Origin: Marivivens donghaensis
GTDB taxonomy: Bacteria > Pseudomonadota > Alphaproteobacteria > Rhodobacterales > Rhodobacteraceae
DNA length: 64,000 nucleotides
Assembly (NCBI RefSeq): GCF_023541015.1
Contig: NZ_JALNPR010000002.1
Location: 609,890-673,889 of the forward strand
Direction of reading: 5' to 3'
Shown here: one piece after another, positions 11,068 to 21,380 of the stretch
Layout of the letters: the number at the start of each line of letters is the position of its first letter
How positions within the stretch are numbered: the first letter of the stretch is position 1
The notes under the pieces: model-generated
Told to the model about the DNA's origin: nothing
Databases searched by the model: none
The model's input: only the letters and a program-made list of their open reading frames with translations
Made by a program: the position numbers and the translations under genes

Positions 11068-12173
11068 GGAAGATCCTTTTGGGTGGTAATGGACGTGTCA
11101 TTATCTTCTGTAATTTCAATGTATTGCGCGCGCGATTGCAGTTCTTCGAACAGTTCTGGACCGGTGCCAGTCATGAACGCCTGTGCCCCCAACGCGCATA
11201 TTTCATCATAGAGCGCGGCGCGGCGGCCTGCGTCAAGGTGGGCTGCAACTTCGTCCAGCAAAAGGATCGGCGGGGCACCGAAATCACGAGCCAAAGCGCG
11301 ACCATTGGCGAGGATCAGCGAGATAAGAAGCGCTTTTTGTTCACCCGTCGAGCAATCAGAGGCGGGAACGCCTTTGGCGCGGAATGTGGCGTCCAGATCG
11401 CTACGATGCGGGCCGATCAGGGTGCGGCCAGCGGACATATCGCGCTGACGGTTGGCTGCGAATTGGTCGCGCAGGGACGTTTCGTCCTCGGCCAAGTCCT
11501 CTGCGTGGGTCAGCGCCAAATCCGCGATGGGAAAGGCGGTTTCGGCGGCGTCTTGGGCATCCTGAAGCTCTGCTATGGCGCGGTTGCGATTGGCGGTGAT
11601 CGCAATGCCAGCCTGCGCCATCTGCGTCTCTAGAGCGGCATACCAATGAGCATCGCGCACCATGTCTTTGAGCAGGCGATTGCGTTCGCGCATGGCTTTT
11701 TCATAGGTCAGAACGGCCTCGGCATGAGAGGGTTCAAAGCTCATCGTCATTCGATCAAGGAACCGACGGCGCCCGTCTGCCCCCTCGATCCAAAGGCGAT
11801 CCATAGATGGCACGAGCCAGAGGACGCGAGCAATGCGGCCTAGTGCTACTTGCGGCGCGGCTTTACCATCAATGCGAAGTTGGCGGCCCTTGTCGGGCTC
11901 CATCCACGTCTCGACCTCGTGAAACTGATGGAGAGACGTAATTTCCGCGCTGATTTTCCAGCCGAGCGCCTCTTGCTTGCGGATCATATCCTCGGCTGCG
12001 GCGCGACGAAGGCCACGACCAGGGGAGAGGAGCGAGACGGCCTCTAGAATGTTGGTCTTGCCCGCGCCGTTAGGTCCGTAGATCGCAACGGGGCGGCCAT
12101 CAAACTCTGCCACGGCGCGTTTGTGCGACCGAAAATGGGAAAGCTTGAGCACATCAACAGAAAGGCCGCTCAT
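11064..12173 (-). CDS. recF: DNA replication and repair protein RecF
   Basis: RecF is an SMC-like ATPase that, with RecO and RecR, loads RecA at single-strand gaps. The 369-residue chain has Walker A GPNGAGKTNILEA near residue 35, the signature segment DCSTGEQKALLISL, and Walker B PPILLLDEVAAHLD near 295-310. It follows dnaN at 46 bases in the conserved dnaA-dnaN-recF order. Confidence 0.96.
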   Translation of the reverse strand: MSGLSVDVLKLSHFRSHKRAVAEFDGRPVAIYGPNGAGKTNILEAVSLLSPGRGLRRAAAEDMIRKQEALGWKISAEITSLHQFHEVETWMEPDKGRQLRIDGKAAPQVALGRIARVLWLVPSMDRLWIEGADGRRRFLDRMTMSFEPSHAEAVLTYEKAMRERNRLLKDMVRDAHWYAALETQMAQAGIAITANRNRAIAELQDAQDAAETAFPIADLALTHAEDLAEDETSLRDQFAANRQRDMSAGRTLIGPHRSDLDATFRAKGVPASDCSTGEQKALLISLILANGRALARDFGAPPILLLDEVAAHLDAGRRAALYDEICALGAQAFMTGTGPELFEELQSRAQYIEITEDNDTSITTQKDLP

Positions 12174-12219
12174 GCGCGGCCCTCCCTAATTCCAGTCTGT
12201 CGATGGCTGCTGACCAAGG

Positions 12220-13338
12220 TCAGACGCGCATCGGCATGACGACGTAGACGGCAGAGGTGTCGTTACCTTCGCGCATCAAGGTCGGGTCGCCTGACGAGTT
12301 GAACAGGAATACTGCATTTTCGCGGTCCACTTGGGATGCGATTTCAAGCAAGTATTTGGCGTTAAAGCCGATTTCCAGGCGTTCGTCGTCATAGGCAACA
12401 GCCAGTTCTTCGGTCGCGGCACCGCTGTCAGGGGCGTTGACGGAGAGAACCAGACGGTCCTCGTCGAGCGACAATTTGACGGCGCGGGAGCGTTCAGATG
12501 ACACGGTTGCCACACGATCCACGGCCTTTGCGAAATCGCTCGCGTCGACTTCGAGCCTGCGGGTGTTCCCCTGTGGGATCACGCGGGTGTAGTCAGGGAA
12601 GGTGCCGTCGATGACCTTGGAGGTCAGGGTGATGTTCGGGGTCGCAAAGCGGACTTTGGTTTCCGAAACCGATACGGCGATCTGCATATCATCGTCGTCG
12701 AGCAGTTTGCGAAGTTCGCCAACGGTTTTACGCGGAACGATCACGCCCGGCATATCGCTTGCGCCATCAGGCAGAGCGGCGTCGATGCGGGCCAGACGGT
12801 GGCCGTCGGTCGCAACGCAGCGCAGCGCGGGGCCGTCTTCGCCCGTGGCGACGTGCATGTAGACGCCGTTCAGATAATAACGGGTTTCTTCGGTCGAGAT
12901 CGCGAATTTCGATTTATCGAACAGGCGGCGCAGAACTGGTGCAGGTGCGGCAAAGTTCGTCGCGTAGTCGGACGACGCCATCACGGGGAAATCTTCTTTG
13001 GGAAGGGTCGCGAGGCTAAAATTCGAACGACCTGCTTCGATGGTCAGACGACCTTTGACGCCGTCTTCGGTCAGGGTGACCAGCGCGCCATCGGGCAGTT
13101 TGCGAACGATTTCGTTCAAGGTAACGGCGGCGACCGTGGTGGCGCCAGCGCGTTCGACCATTGCGGATGCTTTATCAACGACTTCGATGTCGAGGTCGGT
13201 GGCGCGGAACTGAACGCTATCGCCTTCGGCTTCGATCAAGACGTTGGCCAGAATTGGAATAGTGTTCCGGCGTTCAACAACCGATTGGGCTTGTGCGACT
13301 GCCTTGAGCAAAACCGCGCGTTCGATACTGAATTTCAT
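12220..13338 (-). CDS. dnaN: DNA polymerase III sliding clamp (beta)
   Basis: The beta clamp encircles DNA and tethers Pol III. The 372-residue protein begins MKFSIERAVLLKAVAQAQSVVE, the standard family start, so the ATG at 13338 is chosen over an ATG ten codons upstream. Three clamp repeats can be followed, and the chain ends in the family-typical YVVMPMRV. Confidence 0.97.
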   Translation of the reverse strand: MKFSIERAVLLKAVAQAQSVVERRNTIPILANVLIEAEGDSVQFRATDLDIEVVDKASAMVERAGATTVAAVTLNEIVRKLPDGALVTLTEDGVKGRLTIEAGRSNFSLATLPKEDFPVMASSDYATNFAAPAPVLRRLFDKSKFAISTEETRYYLNGVYMHVATGEDGPALRCVATDGHRLARIDAALPDGASDMPGVIVPRKTVGELRKLLDDDDMQIAVSVSETKVRFATPNITLTSKVIDGTFPDYTRVIPQGNTRRLEVDASDFAKAVDRVATVSSERSRAVKLSLDEDRLVLSVNAPDSGAATEELAVAYDDERLEIGFNAKYLLEIASQVDRENAVFLFNSSGDPTLMREGNDTSAVYVVMPMRV

Positions 13339-13446
13339 GTCCCTCGCTCCGCTTCTCGGACCTGACAAGGCCGGGAGGTGAAAACTATACGTTTCCCCTC
13401 TCGGCTCAAGCTCTTTTTGTCACTGTTTAATACTGCGCGTGCAGCG

Positions 13447-14802
13447 TCAAGACGCGAGCGTGCGGCGAAGCAGTTCCAATTCGTCGGAAAGTTGCGAATC
13501 TGCCGCGGAAAGTTCGTCGATGCGGCGCACACCGTGCATCACGGTCGTATGGTCGCGGCCGCCGAATTTCCGACCAATTTCCGGCAAGGAACGGTTGGTC
13601 AGCTGTTTCGCCAGCCACATCGCAACCTGACGCGGACGAGCATAGGCGCGCAGACGTTTTGGACCGATGAGGTCGGACAGACGGATGTTAAAGTGCTCTG
13701 CGACCTTGCGCTGAATTTCGTCGATGGTCACGCGACGTTCGGACGATTTCAGAAGGTCAGCAAGGCAGTCTTGCGTCATCTCTAAGGTGATCGGCTTACC
13801 GACCAGCGATGCCATCGCAAAGAGACGGTTCAGCGCACCTTCGAGAACGCGGACGTTCGTTGTGATCTTGTGCGCAAGGAATTCCAGCACGCCGTTGTCG
13901 ATCTGAAGACCCGGGAATTGCTCTGCATAGAGTTCCGCTTTGGTCTGGAGAATGCCGACGCGGAGTTCGTAATCGGTCGGGTGCAGGTCCACAACGAGGC
14001 CGCACTGGAGACGCGATTTGATGCGGTCCTCAAGGTCTTTGATTTCACCCGGCGCACGGTCGGCGGAAATGATGATCTGTTTGCGGGATTCAACGAGAGC
14101 ATTGAAGGTGTGGAAGAACTCTTCTTGGGTCGAGTCTTTGCCGGCGATGAACTGCACGTCGTCGACCATCAGGACGTCGACCGAACGGAACATCTGTTTG
14201 AAGTCGATCATCTTGCGATCTTTGAGCGCGGAGATGAAGCGATACATGAATTGCTCAGCCGAGAGATACACCACGTTCTTTTCCGGCGAACGGCGGCGGA
14301 TTTCATGGGCAACGGCGTGCATCAGGTGGGTTTTACCCAGACCAACGCCACCATAAAGGAACAGCGGGTTAAAGGTGACGGGGCCACCTTCGGCAACGCG
14401 ACGGGCCGCAGCATGGGCGAGCTCGTTCGGTTTTCCGACGACGAAATTTTCGAATGTGTAACGCGGGTCCAGCGTTGCATCGGGAATCGAGGGATCGATG
14501 CTCGCAGGGGACTGACGCACAGGCGCAGCAGCAACAGGCGCGGGACGGGCGCTGTTGGCGGCAGGGCGGACATCAAACGCGAGGCGTTCGACTTGGGCAC
14601 CATTGCGGTTCAAATGATAGATAATCTGGTCCGCATAGTTTTGCGTGACGTAGTTACCAAAGAACGAGGTCGGCGCTGTAAATTGTGCCACGCCTTCATT
14701 CACACTTACTAGTTCAAGCGGCTCGATCCAGTTCGCAAAATTTCCAGTCCCCACACTGTTTTTTAGCGTTTCGCGAATCGTGCCCCACATAGTCGTCGTC
14801 AT
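13447..14802 (-). CDS. dnaA: Chromosomal replication initiator DnaA
   Basis: DnaA binds 9-mer boxes at oriC and melts DNA with ATP. The 451-residue protein has domain I (WGTIRETLKNSVG), a short variable domain II rich in Ala and Pro, and AAA+ domain III with Walker A GGVGLGKTHLMHA and Walker B VLMVDDVQFIAGK. Domain IV has the DNA-binding signature GRKFGGRDHTTVMHGVRRI. The frame is open 40 codons further upstream, but the family begins at MTTTMWGTIRETL, at 14802. Confidence 0.97.
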   Translation of the reverse strand: MTTTMWGTIRETLKNSVGTGNFANWIEPLELVSVNEGVAQFTAPTSFFGNYVTQNYADQIIYHLNRNGAQVERLAFDVRPAANSARPAPVAAAPVRQSPASIDPSIPDATLDPRYTFENFVVGKPNELAHAAARRVAEGGPVTFNPLFLYGGVGLGKTHLMHAVAHEIRRRSPEKNVVYLSAEQFMYRFISALKDRKMIDFKQMFRSVDVLMVDDVQFIAGKDSTQEEFFHTFNALVESRKQIIISADRAPGEIKDLEDRIKSRLQCGLVVDLHPTDYELRVGILQTKAELYAEQFPGLQIDNGVLEFLAHKITTNVRVLEGALNRLFAMASLVGKPITLEMTQDCLADLLKSSERRVTIDEIQRKVAEHFNIRLSDLIGPKRLRAYARPRQVAMWLAKQLTNRSLPEIGRKFGGRDHTTVMHGVRRIDELSAADSQLSDELELLRRTLAS

Positions 14803-15332
14803 ATCCCAATGCCTGTCCCATACGTTTCTTGCGATAGGTTTCCCCCGACACATCAACTCCACAAAAGACAAAGCACCATCGTTTGCCCGATCCCAAATTC
14901 GGACAGCCAAGGTCACCTGCATCTCTGGTCTGGATCCGCTTTACCGCCTGTCGGACGGCACATAACGAGCCCAATATTGGGTGTGCGTTCGTCACCCTGC
15001 CAGAGTGAAAAACGTCAGAACATTATGGCCGTACTAAATGGTACTGGCCAGGTGAGCGCAAAAATCAGGTGTCATCCAGAGCAGATCCGGATGCTACAAT
15101 GACCTCACTTTCACCATGCTCCCCCAGGAACGATGTGAATCGCTGAGTGACACTAGCAACCTCACTCGGACCGCTTCAACACAACAACGATCTTGACTCG
15201 GACTTTGGCCAAAAAGAATCTGTTCGTTTTTTGAAAGCGCTTATAAAATTGGGTTTCGGTGGTAAGTGGGCAACAAAAAACGCGCCCCGAGAGGCGCGTT
15301 CATTTTTCGTTTTTCTACCCTAAAGGATGGAA
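14803..15332. other. dnaA upstream region, about 530 bases, no gene seen
   Basis: No convincing coding frame. It contains a perfect 12-bp palindrome CCCAATATTGGG (14970-14981), an imperfect dyad GGCCGTAC...GGTACTGGCC (about 15026-15050), and the rpsT terminator at its right end. I scanned for the DnaA consensus 9-mer TTATCCACA and its complement and saw no exact copy, so I do not call an origin. It presumably holds the dnaA promoter and leader. Confidence 0.5.
15279..15300 (-). terminator. Terminator of rpsT, possibly bidirectional
   Basis: AACGCGCC-CCGAGA-GGCGCGTT is an 8-bp stem with a 6-base loop. On the minus strand it runs into TTTTTTG just after rpsT. On the plus strand it is followed by CATTTTTCG, so it may also act in that direction. 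Confidence 0.85.
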
Positions 15333-15596
15333 TCAGGCGATCGCTTTAACACGCGATGCAAGGCGCGACATTTTGCGCGATGCGGTGTTCTTGTGGAAGA
15401 TGCCTTTGGTGACGCCACGCATCAGTTCCGGCTGAGCAGCTTTCAGAGCCGCCGCAGCTGCGTCTTTGTCGCCCGAAGCGATTGCTTCTTCGACTTTACG
15501 CAGGAATGTGCGGATGCGCGAACGGCGCATTTTGTTGATGTCAGCGCGAACAACGTTCTGACGGGCGCGTTTTTTGGACTGTGGCGTGTTTGCCAT
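15333..15596 (-). CDS. rpsT: 30S ribosomal protein S20
   Basis: The 87-residue, Lys/Arg/Ala-rich chain starts [14 protein letters not shown] and contains [19 protein letters not shown] and [20 protein letters not shown], the S20 signatures. It binds 16S rRNA early in 30S assembly. Single gene with its own terminator; in Rhodobacterales rpsT commonly sits next to dnaA. Confidence 0.97.
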   Translation of the reverse strand: MANTPQSKKRARQNVVRADINKMRRSRIRTFLRKVEEAIASGDKDAAAAALKAAQPELMRGVTKGIFHKNTASRKMSRLASRVKAIA

Positions 15597-15745
15597 GTGC
15601 GGTTCCCCTCTCTCGGGCTAATTTGAATATCGTTAATGCAACGGAGCCCGACCGGGTTTCTGAACCGGCTGATTCTGGCCAGAGCGGGCCTCACACGCAT
15701 GTATCGGGCGGCGTTTAAGGCCCGCCGCCCAAAAAGGCAAGTGTT

Positions 15746-16522
15746 TTAGCGGTCGCGGAACTGCGGTTCACGCTTTTCGAGGAAGGCAGCCATGCCTTCT
15801 TTTTGATCTTCGGTCGCAAAGAGCGAGTAGAACACCGCACGTTCGTAAGCGACGCCCTCGGATAGCGAGGTTTCGAACGCCTTGTTCACGCAGTCCTTCG
15901 CAGCAGCGGCGGCGATCAGCGATTTCTCTGCGATCTTACCAGCGGCGGCCAGTGCTTCTTCTTTCAGCTTTTTCGCAGGAACGACGCGGGACACGAGGCC
16001 CGAACGCTCTGCTTCTTCGGCATCCATGAAACGGCCCGTCAGGTGCATATCCATCGATTTGGATTTGCCGACGTAGCGCGACAGGCGCTGCGTACCGCCG
16101 ATCCCAGCGATCACACCGAGGTTGATCTCGGGCTGGCCGAATTTAGCGTTGTCGCCTGCGATGATGAAATCGCACATCATTGCGAGTTCGCAGCCACCGC
16201 CCAGCGCGTAACCAGCAACGGCTGCGATGATCGGTTTCTTTGTGTTGTTGAAACGGTCGCTTTCGGTCGCAAAGAACTTTGCGCTGACCATATCAACGAA
16301 GGATTTTTCCGACATTTCGGAGATGTCAGCACCAGCGGCAAATGCCTTTTCTGAACCAGTGATGACGATGCAGCGCACCTTCTCGTTTTCATCAGCGGCT
16401 TCGAGTGCATCGCACAGTTCGCAGAGAAGTTTCGAGTTCAGCGCATTGAGAGCCTCGGGACGGTTCAGGGTTATCAGTGCGACGTATCCCTGAACGTCGA
16501 CGATGATGGTCTCATAAGCCAT
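15746..16522 (-). CDS. Enoyl-CoA hydratase
   Basis: A 258-residue crotonase that hydrates trans-2-enoyl-CoA. It shows the oxyanion-hole segments [13 protein letters not shown] (about 60-72) and [20 protein letters not shown] (about 100-119). Both catalytic glutamates are present, in GGCELAMM and [12 protein letters not shown]. The end [17 protein letters not shown] is also family-typical. Length and sequence fit the short-chain FadB1/PaaF-like group. The gene lies between rpsT and mutM on the same strand; substrate chain length is not clear. Confidence 0.93.
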   Translation of the reverse strand: MAYETIIVDVQGYVALITLNRPEALNALNSKLLCELCDALEAADENEKVRCIVITGSEKAFAAGADISEMSEKSFVDMVSAKFFATESDRFNNTKKPIIAAVAGYALGGGCELAMMCDFIIAGDNAKFGQPEINLGVIAGIGGTQRLSRYVGKSKSMDMHLTGRFMDAEEAERSGLVSRVVPAKKLKEEALAAAGKIAEKSLIAAAAAKDCVNKAFETSLSEGVAYERAVFYSLFATEDQKEGMAAFLEKREPQFRDR

Positions 16523-16585
16523 GTGCAGCCTCTGTTATCATTTTCACAGGACCAACTGCTTAACAAAGCTGTGACACCGATCAAG

Positions 16586-17437
16586 CTATCTTTGGCATTG
16601 CGGACAATAGAAAGTTGAGCGTCCCGACTGTACGAATCGATGAATGACGTTAGGGCATCCCTCTGTTTTGCAAGGGTTTCCTTCCTGATCGTAGACGCGG
16701 AACGTATGCTGAAAATATCCCAACCCTCCATCGGCTTGACGGTGGTCTTTGAGCGAAGAACCGCCTGCTTCTATCGCCTCAGAGAGGACTTCGCGGATGA
16801 TCGGGACAAGCGATGCGATACGAGCGGCAGAATTTTGGCCTGCTTTGCGCTTTGGGTTGATGCCAGCGCGATAAAGAACCTCGCAGACGTAGATATTCCC
16901 TAATCCAGCAACGATTCCCTGATCGAGGAGGGTCGTTTTGATGGGCGAATTCTTTCCCCTGAGTCGCTCGGTCAGGTAGTGTTCGTTGAAACTGTTGGAA
17001 AACGGCTCTGGCCCGATGTCCCGCAACAGCCAGTGGTCATCGGCCTTGGCCGTCTCCATCAGATCCATCGCGCCGAACCGACGGGCATCGTTAAAGGTCA
17101 CGCGCGCACCGTTCGCCATATCAAAGACAACGTGATCGTGTTTCGCAGGCACGGGGTGCGGGTGGTGGAATTCGCCGATGGTGACGCCAGAGACGGTCAT
17201 ACGCCCCGACATCCCTAGGTGAATCAGCAGCGTTTCCCCACTATCAAGGTCAGCGAGGATGTATTTGGACCGCCTGCGCAGGGCATTGATCCGCTTGCCT
17301 GTCAGACGATCCGCCATATTTTCGGGGAACGGCCAACGCAGGTCGGGACGGTTGACCGAGGCTTTGGCGATGATTTCGCCTTCCATCGCGGGTTGCAGGC
17401 CGCGGCGGACTGTCTCTACCTCTGGCAATTCGGGCAT
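16586..17437 (-). CDS. mutM: Formamidopyrimidine-DNA glycosylase
   Basis: MutM excises 8-oxoguanine and formamidopyrimidines and nicks the abasic site. The 283-residue protein starts [14 protein letters not shown], in which Pro2 (after Met removal) and Glu3 are catalytic. It has the helix-two-turn-helix region [19 protein letters not shown] and ends with a zinc finger of paired cysteines (CKTEGCPN and YCPQCQR). The reading frame is open far upstream, but only this ATG gives the processed Pro needed for activity. Divergent from ubiE with 84 bases between the starts. Confidence 0.96.
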   Translation of the reverse strand: MPELPEVETVRRGLQPAMEGEIIAKASVNRPDLRWPFPENMADRLTGKRINALRRRSKYILADLDSGETLLIHLGMSGRMTVSGVTIGEFHHPHPVPAKHDHVVFDMANGARVTFNDARRFGAMDLMETAKADDHWLLRDIGPEPFSNSFNEHYLTERLRGKNSPIKTTLLDQGIVAGLGNIYVCEVLYRAGINPKRKAGQNSAARIASLVPIIREVLSEAIEAGGSSLKDHRQADGGLGYFQHTFRVYDQEGNPCKTEGCPNVIHRFVQSGRSTFYCPQCQR

Positions 17438-17521
17438 GGCGTGCTTCCTATCTGCGGGGGTCCAGTGTATGCCCCAATTGGCCCCTAAAGATGTGACGCA
17501 AGCACGAGGACGGCAAGTGCC

Positions 17522-18274
17522 ATGACCGAGACACCAGAAAACACCACCCACTTTGGTTTCGAAACCGTGCGGGAAGACGAAAAAGCAGGCCGCGTGCAGG
17601 GCGTGTTTACTTCGGTCGCGTCGAAATATGACATTATGAATGACGTGATGAGCGTCGGCATCCACCGCGTTTGGAAAGACGCGATGATGGATTGGCTGGC
17701 CCCGCGTCCGGGACAAAAGCTGTTGGACGTTGCAGGCGGGACAGGCGACATTTCGTTCCGTTTCCTGAAGCGGGCTGGCAGCGGACATTCGACGGTGCTC
17801 GACCTCACGGAATCGATGCTGGTGGCTGGGCGCCAACGGGCCGAGGCGGACGATATGGCCGATAGCCTCGACTGGGTTGTGGGCGACGCGATGAAGCTGC
17901 CGTTCCCCGACAATACGTTCGACGTATACACGATCAGCTTTGGCATCCGTAACGTGACCCGCCCCCAAGAGGCGCTGAACGAAGCCTATCGCGTTCTGCG
18001 CAAGGGTGGTCGCCTGATGGTGCTGGAGTTCAGCCAGCTGCCGAACCCAATGATGCAAAAGGCCTACGATCTCTATTCGTTCAACGTTATTCCGCGGATG
18101 GGCCAACTGATCGCGAATGACCGTGACAGCTACCAATACCTCGTCGAATCGATCCGAAAGTTCCCTGATCAGGACACGTTCCTATCGATGGTGAAAAAGG
18201 CAGGGTTCGAGAACGCGAAGTATCGCAACCTGTCGCTGGGCATCGCAGCGCTGCATTCGGGGTGGAAAATCTGA
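17522..18274 (+). CDS. ubiE: Ubiquinone/menaquinone C-methyltransferase UbiE
   Basis: A SAM-dependent methyltransferase that adds the C-methyl group to the benzoquinol ring in ubiquinone synthesis. The 250-residue chain has TTHFGFETV near the start, the Rossmann motif [14 protein letters not shown], and the UbiE patterns [21 protein letters not shown] and [16 protein letters not shown] [14 protein letters not shown]. It ends [17 protein letters not shown], as in the family. Its stop overlaps the ubiB start (TGATG). Confidence 0.96.
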   Translation: MTETPENTTHFGFETVREDEKAGRVQGVFTSVASKYDIMNDVMSVGIHRVWKDAMMDWLAPRPGQKLLDVAGGTGDISFRFLKRAGSGHSTVLDLTESMLVAGRQRAEADDMADSLDWVVGDAMKLPFPDNTFDVYTISFGIRNVTRPQEALNEAYRVLRKGGRLMVLEFSQLPNPMMQKAYDLYSFNVIPRMGQLIANDRDSYQYLVESIRKFPDQDTFLSMVKKAGFENAKYRNLSLGIAALHSGWKI

Positions 18275-19800
18275 TGCGCGGGCCTCACAACATTTGGCGG
18301 CTTGTCCGCACGGGTGCCACGCTGGAACGCGCGGGCGCTATGAATGTCGTTCTAGACGCGTTTGAGGCTGGGCCGTTGCTGCGGTTCACTGCGCGGACGC
18401 TGGCGCTGCCGTTTCGCTGGCTGGGCTACCGTGGCGATGCGTCTTTGCCGCCGACCACGAGGGCGCTGACGGCGCTGGGGCCTGCTTATATCAAATTCGG
18501 TCAGATCCTTTCGACGCGTCCTGACGTAGTGGGCGACGACCTCGCACGGGAACTGCGCGTGTTGCAGGACCAGTTGCCCGCATTTTCGGTCGATATCGCG
18601 AAACGCGAGGTCGAGCACGAACTGGGCATTTCTGTGGATGAAGTATTCGCCAGCTTTTCCGAACCCGTTGCCGCCGCATCGCTCGCGCAGGTTCACAAGG
18701 CCGTACTGCGGTCGACGGGTGAAGAAGTCGCCGTAAAGGTTCTGCGCCCCGGCGTGGAAAAGGCGTTCCGCAAGGATATCGACGCCTTCTACTTTGCCGC
18801 CAATATGATCGAGTTTCTGTCGCGCAAATCCCGCCGTCTGCGCCCGATCGAAGTGATCGAACATTTCGACGGTGTTGTGCGTGGCGAGTTGGACCTCAGG
18901 CTAGAGAGCGCGTCAGCTTCTGAATTTGCGGCGAACACCGAAGCCGACGAGGGCTTTACCGTTCCGCGCGTGAATTGGCAGTTGTCGGCGCGGCGCGTGA
19001 TGACGCTTCAGTGGGCTGAGGGCACCAATATGGGTGACAACGCGGCGCTGGATGCTGCAGGTCACGACCGCAATGCGCTGGCGACTCGCGTGCTGCAAAT
19101 TTTCCTAAGCCAAGCGCTGCGCGATGGTCTGTTCCACGGCGATATGCATCAGGGCAACCTCAAGGTCGCGGCGAATGGCGACATTATTGCTTATGATTTT
19201 GGGATCATGGGCAGCATTGATGAATATACACGTCGTGTATACGCAGAAATCCTCTACGGGTTCATCAAACGCGACTACAAACGCGTGGCCGAAGTGCACT
19301 TTGAAGCGGGATATGTCCCTGCAAATCAAGATGTTGATGAATTCGCGCGTGCGCTGCGTGCCGTTGGTGAGCCGATCTTTGGCATGGATGCGAGCCGCAT
19401 TTCGATGGCGCGTCTGCTGTCCTACCTCTTTGAAGTGACCGAACGGTTCGGGATGCAAACCCGCACCGAGCTGATCCTGTTGCAGCGCACGATGGTCGTT
19501 GTCGAAGGCGTGGCGCGGTCGCTCAATCCGAACGTCGATATCTGGGCCGATGCACGCCCTGTCGTCGAGTCCTACATTAAGAACGCGATCGGACCCAAGG
19601 CGGTCATGCGAGACCTCATACGGACAGCGCGGGTTCTGTCCCGCTTTGGTCCGCGCCTTCCTGAAATGGCCGAGGCCGCGCTGGTGCGTCAGGGTAAAAA
19701 CTTTGGCGAAGAGGAAGAAGTGCGCAGCACCTCTGCCCTCTGGGCGATTGCGGGCGCGGCGGTCGTGGGGGCGGCTTGGGTCGCGACGCTGTTTATCTAG
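18274..19800 (+). CDS. ubiB: Ubiquinone biosynthesis kinase-like protein UbiB
   Basis: An atypical ABC1/ADCK kinase-like ATPase needed for ubiquinone synthesis. The roughly 508-residue protein has the KxGQ motif GPAYIKFGQILSTRPD, the Ala-rich loop VAAASLAQVHKA, the Lys of VAVKVLRPGVEKAF, HGDMHQGNLKV and YDFGIMG. It ends in a single hydrophobic helix that anchors it to the inner membrane. The ATG at 18274 overlaps the ubiE stop, so the two are coupled. Its end overlaps the convergent flgD by eight bases. Confidence 0.95.
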   Translation: MRGPHNIWRLVRTGATLERAGAMNVVLDAFEAGPLLRFTARTLALPFRWLGYRGDASLPPTTRALTALGPAYIKFGQILSTRPDVVGDDLARELRVLQDQLPAFSVDIAKREVEHELGISVDEVFASFSEPVAAASLAQVHKAVLRSTGEEVAVKVLRPGVEKAFRKDIDAFYFAANMIEFLSRKSRRLRPIEVIEHFDGVVRGELDLRLESASASEFAANTEADEGFTVPRVNWQLSARRVMTLQWAEGTNMGDNAALDAAGHDRNALATRVLQIFLSQALRDGLFHGDMHQGNLKVAANGDIIAYDFGIMGSIDEYTRRVYAEILYGFIKRDYKRVAEVHFEAGYVPANQDVDEFARALRAVGEPIFGMDASRISMARLLSYLFEVTERFGMQTRTELILLQRTMVVVEGVARSLNPNVDIWADARPVVESYIKNAIGPKAVMRDLIRTARVLSRFGPRLPEMAEAALVRQGKNFGEEEEVRSTSALWAIAGAAVVGAAWVATLFI

Positions 19801-20440
19801 CACGCAGGGCGGTGACGGTTTCGACTGGCACCTCCGCCCCATTTTCGAGGACGAGCACGGTCGCACCAGATCCGGTGCGGACTTCTGCCACGGTGCCGTA
19901 AACGCTCGCCTGTGTGGTCGCGATGAGGGTGTCCGATTGATAACTCTCAACATAGAAACCGTAGTCGCCAGAGGTCATCGGCGACCCGTAGTCATCAACC
20001 CCCGCCCACGTCACGGTGCCCGAGGTCGGATCAATGGCGATGCGTTGCACTTCGGCCCCGTAACTGTTCACCACGACCAAATCGGCAGAGTCCGCGTCAG
20101 CGTCGACCGATGTCGTGACAGAAATGGGCGTTCCGTCGAAGTGCGCGGTGGTCGGCGCCCTGACGTCTTGACCGATCCATGCGCCCATGTCGGACATCGC
20201 TGAGGATGACATTATGGCCATCAACTGCGCCAAGAGATCGTTGGTTTTGACCTGCTGTTCGACTGACGAAAAGGTCGCCAATTGCACGGCATAGTCCGAG
20301 GGATCTGTTGGGTTCAGCGGGTCCTGATTCTGCATCTGGACCGTCAGCATGTTCAAGAACGTCTCGAAATCCGAGCTGATCGCCGATGACGAGGTGGGTG
20401 CCGTCGTGGTTGTCGTTGATGTCGTTGCAGTCACATCCAT
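19793..20440 (-). CDS. flgD: Flagellar hook capping protein FlgD
   Basis: FlgD caps the growing hook and allows FlgE to assemble. The 215-residue protein has a Thr/Ser-rich leader, then the family N-terminus FLNMLTVQMQNQDPLNPTDPSDYAVQLATFSSVEQQVKTN split over about residues 28-66. C-terminal Ig/FlgD-like repeats follow, with DDYGSPMTSGDYGFYVES. It lies downstream of fliK on the same strand. The gene looks intact, but the flagellin and hook genes nearby are damaged. Confidence 0.92.
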   Translation of the reverse strand: MDVTATTSTTTTTAPTSSSAISSDFETFLNMLTVQMQNQDPLNPTDPSDYAVQLATFSSVEQQVKTNDLLAQLMAIMSSSAMSDMGAWIGQDVRAPTTAHFDGTPISVTTSVDADADSADLVVVNSYGAEVQRIAIDPTSGTVTWAGVDDYGSPMTSGDYGFYVESYQSDTLIATTQASVYGTVAEVRTGSGATVLVLENGAEVPVETVTALRAR

Positions 20441-20453
20441 TTTATCATCCTTT

Positions 20454-21380
20454 TCAGAGCCTTATGTCGACGCCGCTCGATACGATTTGCTGCGTGGGGG
20501 TTGGGTCGTCGGGAGGGACTTCGACGGCAATGTGAGTCGGTTTCGGGGTCTCTTTGGGTGAGTTTCGCCCGCCTTCGTCCGCGAACCCCAGATCGACGGA
20601 TTGGAAGCCAAGCGACCGAAACTCCTGCTGCAACACGTCCAAATGCCGCCGCATGAGGTCAGAGGTTTCAGGTCGTTCCGCAGCGATCACAATTTGAACG
20701 CTTTGATCCGTCACGGTCATATGCAGCCGCACGCGGCCTAGTTCTTCGGGGTCCAGAGCAATTTCGGTGGTGCCACTGTCATCGTTGGCGACCGAAACCA
20801 CAATCTGTTCGGCAATGTGCTGAACGGTTTGCGCAGGGACGAGGATCGGTTTTGGTGCCTCAATCGGAATGGGAGCAATCGGATGATATGGCAGCGTAAA
20901 TGTGGGCGTCTCGGCGATAGGGGGAGGTGTCGAAATGAGAGTAGAGCGATGCTCTATATCTTCCGTCATTTCGGGTTCAGTTGCTTCCACCGAAACGAGT
21001 TGCACCGCCTCCGCCCGTGTTGGAGGGGATGTCGACGCCTGCGTATCGGGACTGTCAGGTGCGCGTTCCACTTCGGCCACAGGCGCAGTCGATTGCTTCG
21101 GTTCGAGCGTAAAGTCACGATCCACCTCATCCGCTGGCACCATCGGTTGTTCGGGCTGGGGCACAAAGACCCGAGCCACAACGGGGACCGTAATGACCTC
21201 CCACTCAGGCGCGATCATTTCGGTGCCAACCTCCAATTCAGGCTCCTCTGTCTCAACCTCAGTGATCTCCTGCAATACCCTCGCGAAATCGGGCAGCTCT
21301 TGCGGCATTGCCTCTGCAGATCCGACGGGAATCTGGGGCAAAATCGGCAGAGCGCAGATGAGATCGGGTTGAAGCATCAT
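20454..21380 (-). CDS. fliK: Flagellar hook-length control protein FliK
   Basis: FliK is a secreted ruler that switches export specificity when the hook reaches its length. The 308-residue chain is a long low-complexity region rich in Pro, Glu, Val and Thr (about 1-190). The Flg_hook domain follows (about 195-265), with LDPEELGRVRLHMTVTDQSV, IVIAAERPETSDLMRRHLDVL and FRSLGFQSVDLGF. The gene ends 13 bases before flgD. Confident from the C-terminal domain; the N-terminal part has no conserved sequence, as is normal. Confidence 0.87.
   Translation of the reverse strand: MMLQPDLICALPILPQIPVGSAEAMPQELPDFARVLQEITEVETEEPELEVGTEMIAPEWEVITVPVVARVFVPQPEQPMVPADEVDRDFTLEPKQSTAPVAEVERAPDSPDTQASTSPPTRAEAVQLVSVEATEPEMTEDIEHRSTLISTPPPIAETPTFTLPYHPIAPIPIEAPKPILVPAQTVQHIAEQIVVSVANDDSGTTEIALDPEELGRVRLHMTVTDQSVQIVIAAERPETSDLMRRHLDVLQQEFRSLGFQSVDLGFADEGGRNSPKETPKPTHIAVEVPPDDPTPTQQIVSSGVDIRL

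Noticed and set aside
14803..15332. Origin of replication next to dnaA
   Set aside because: No DnaA consensus 9-mers were seen, and in many alphaproteobacteria oriC is not beside dnaA.
15706..15730. Terminator of the enoyl-CoA hydratase gene (GGGCGGCG / CGCCGCCC stem)
   Set aside because: On the minus strand the T-run precedes the stem, so it is not a canonical terminator for that gene.
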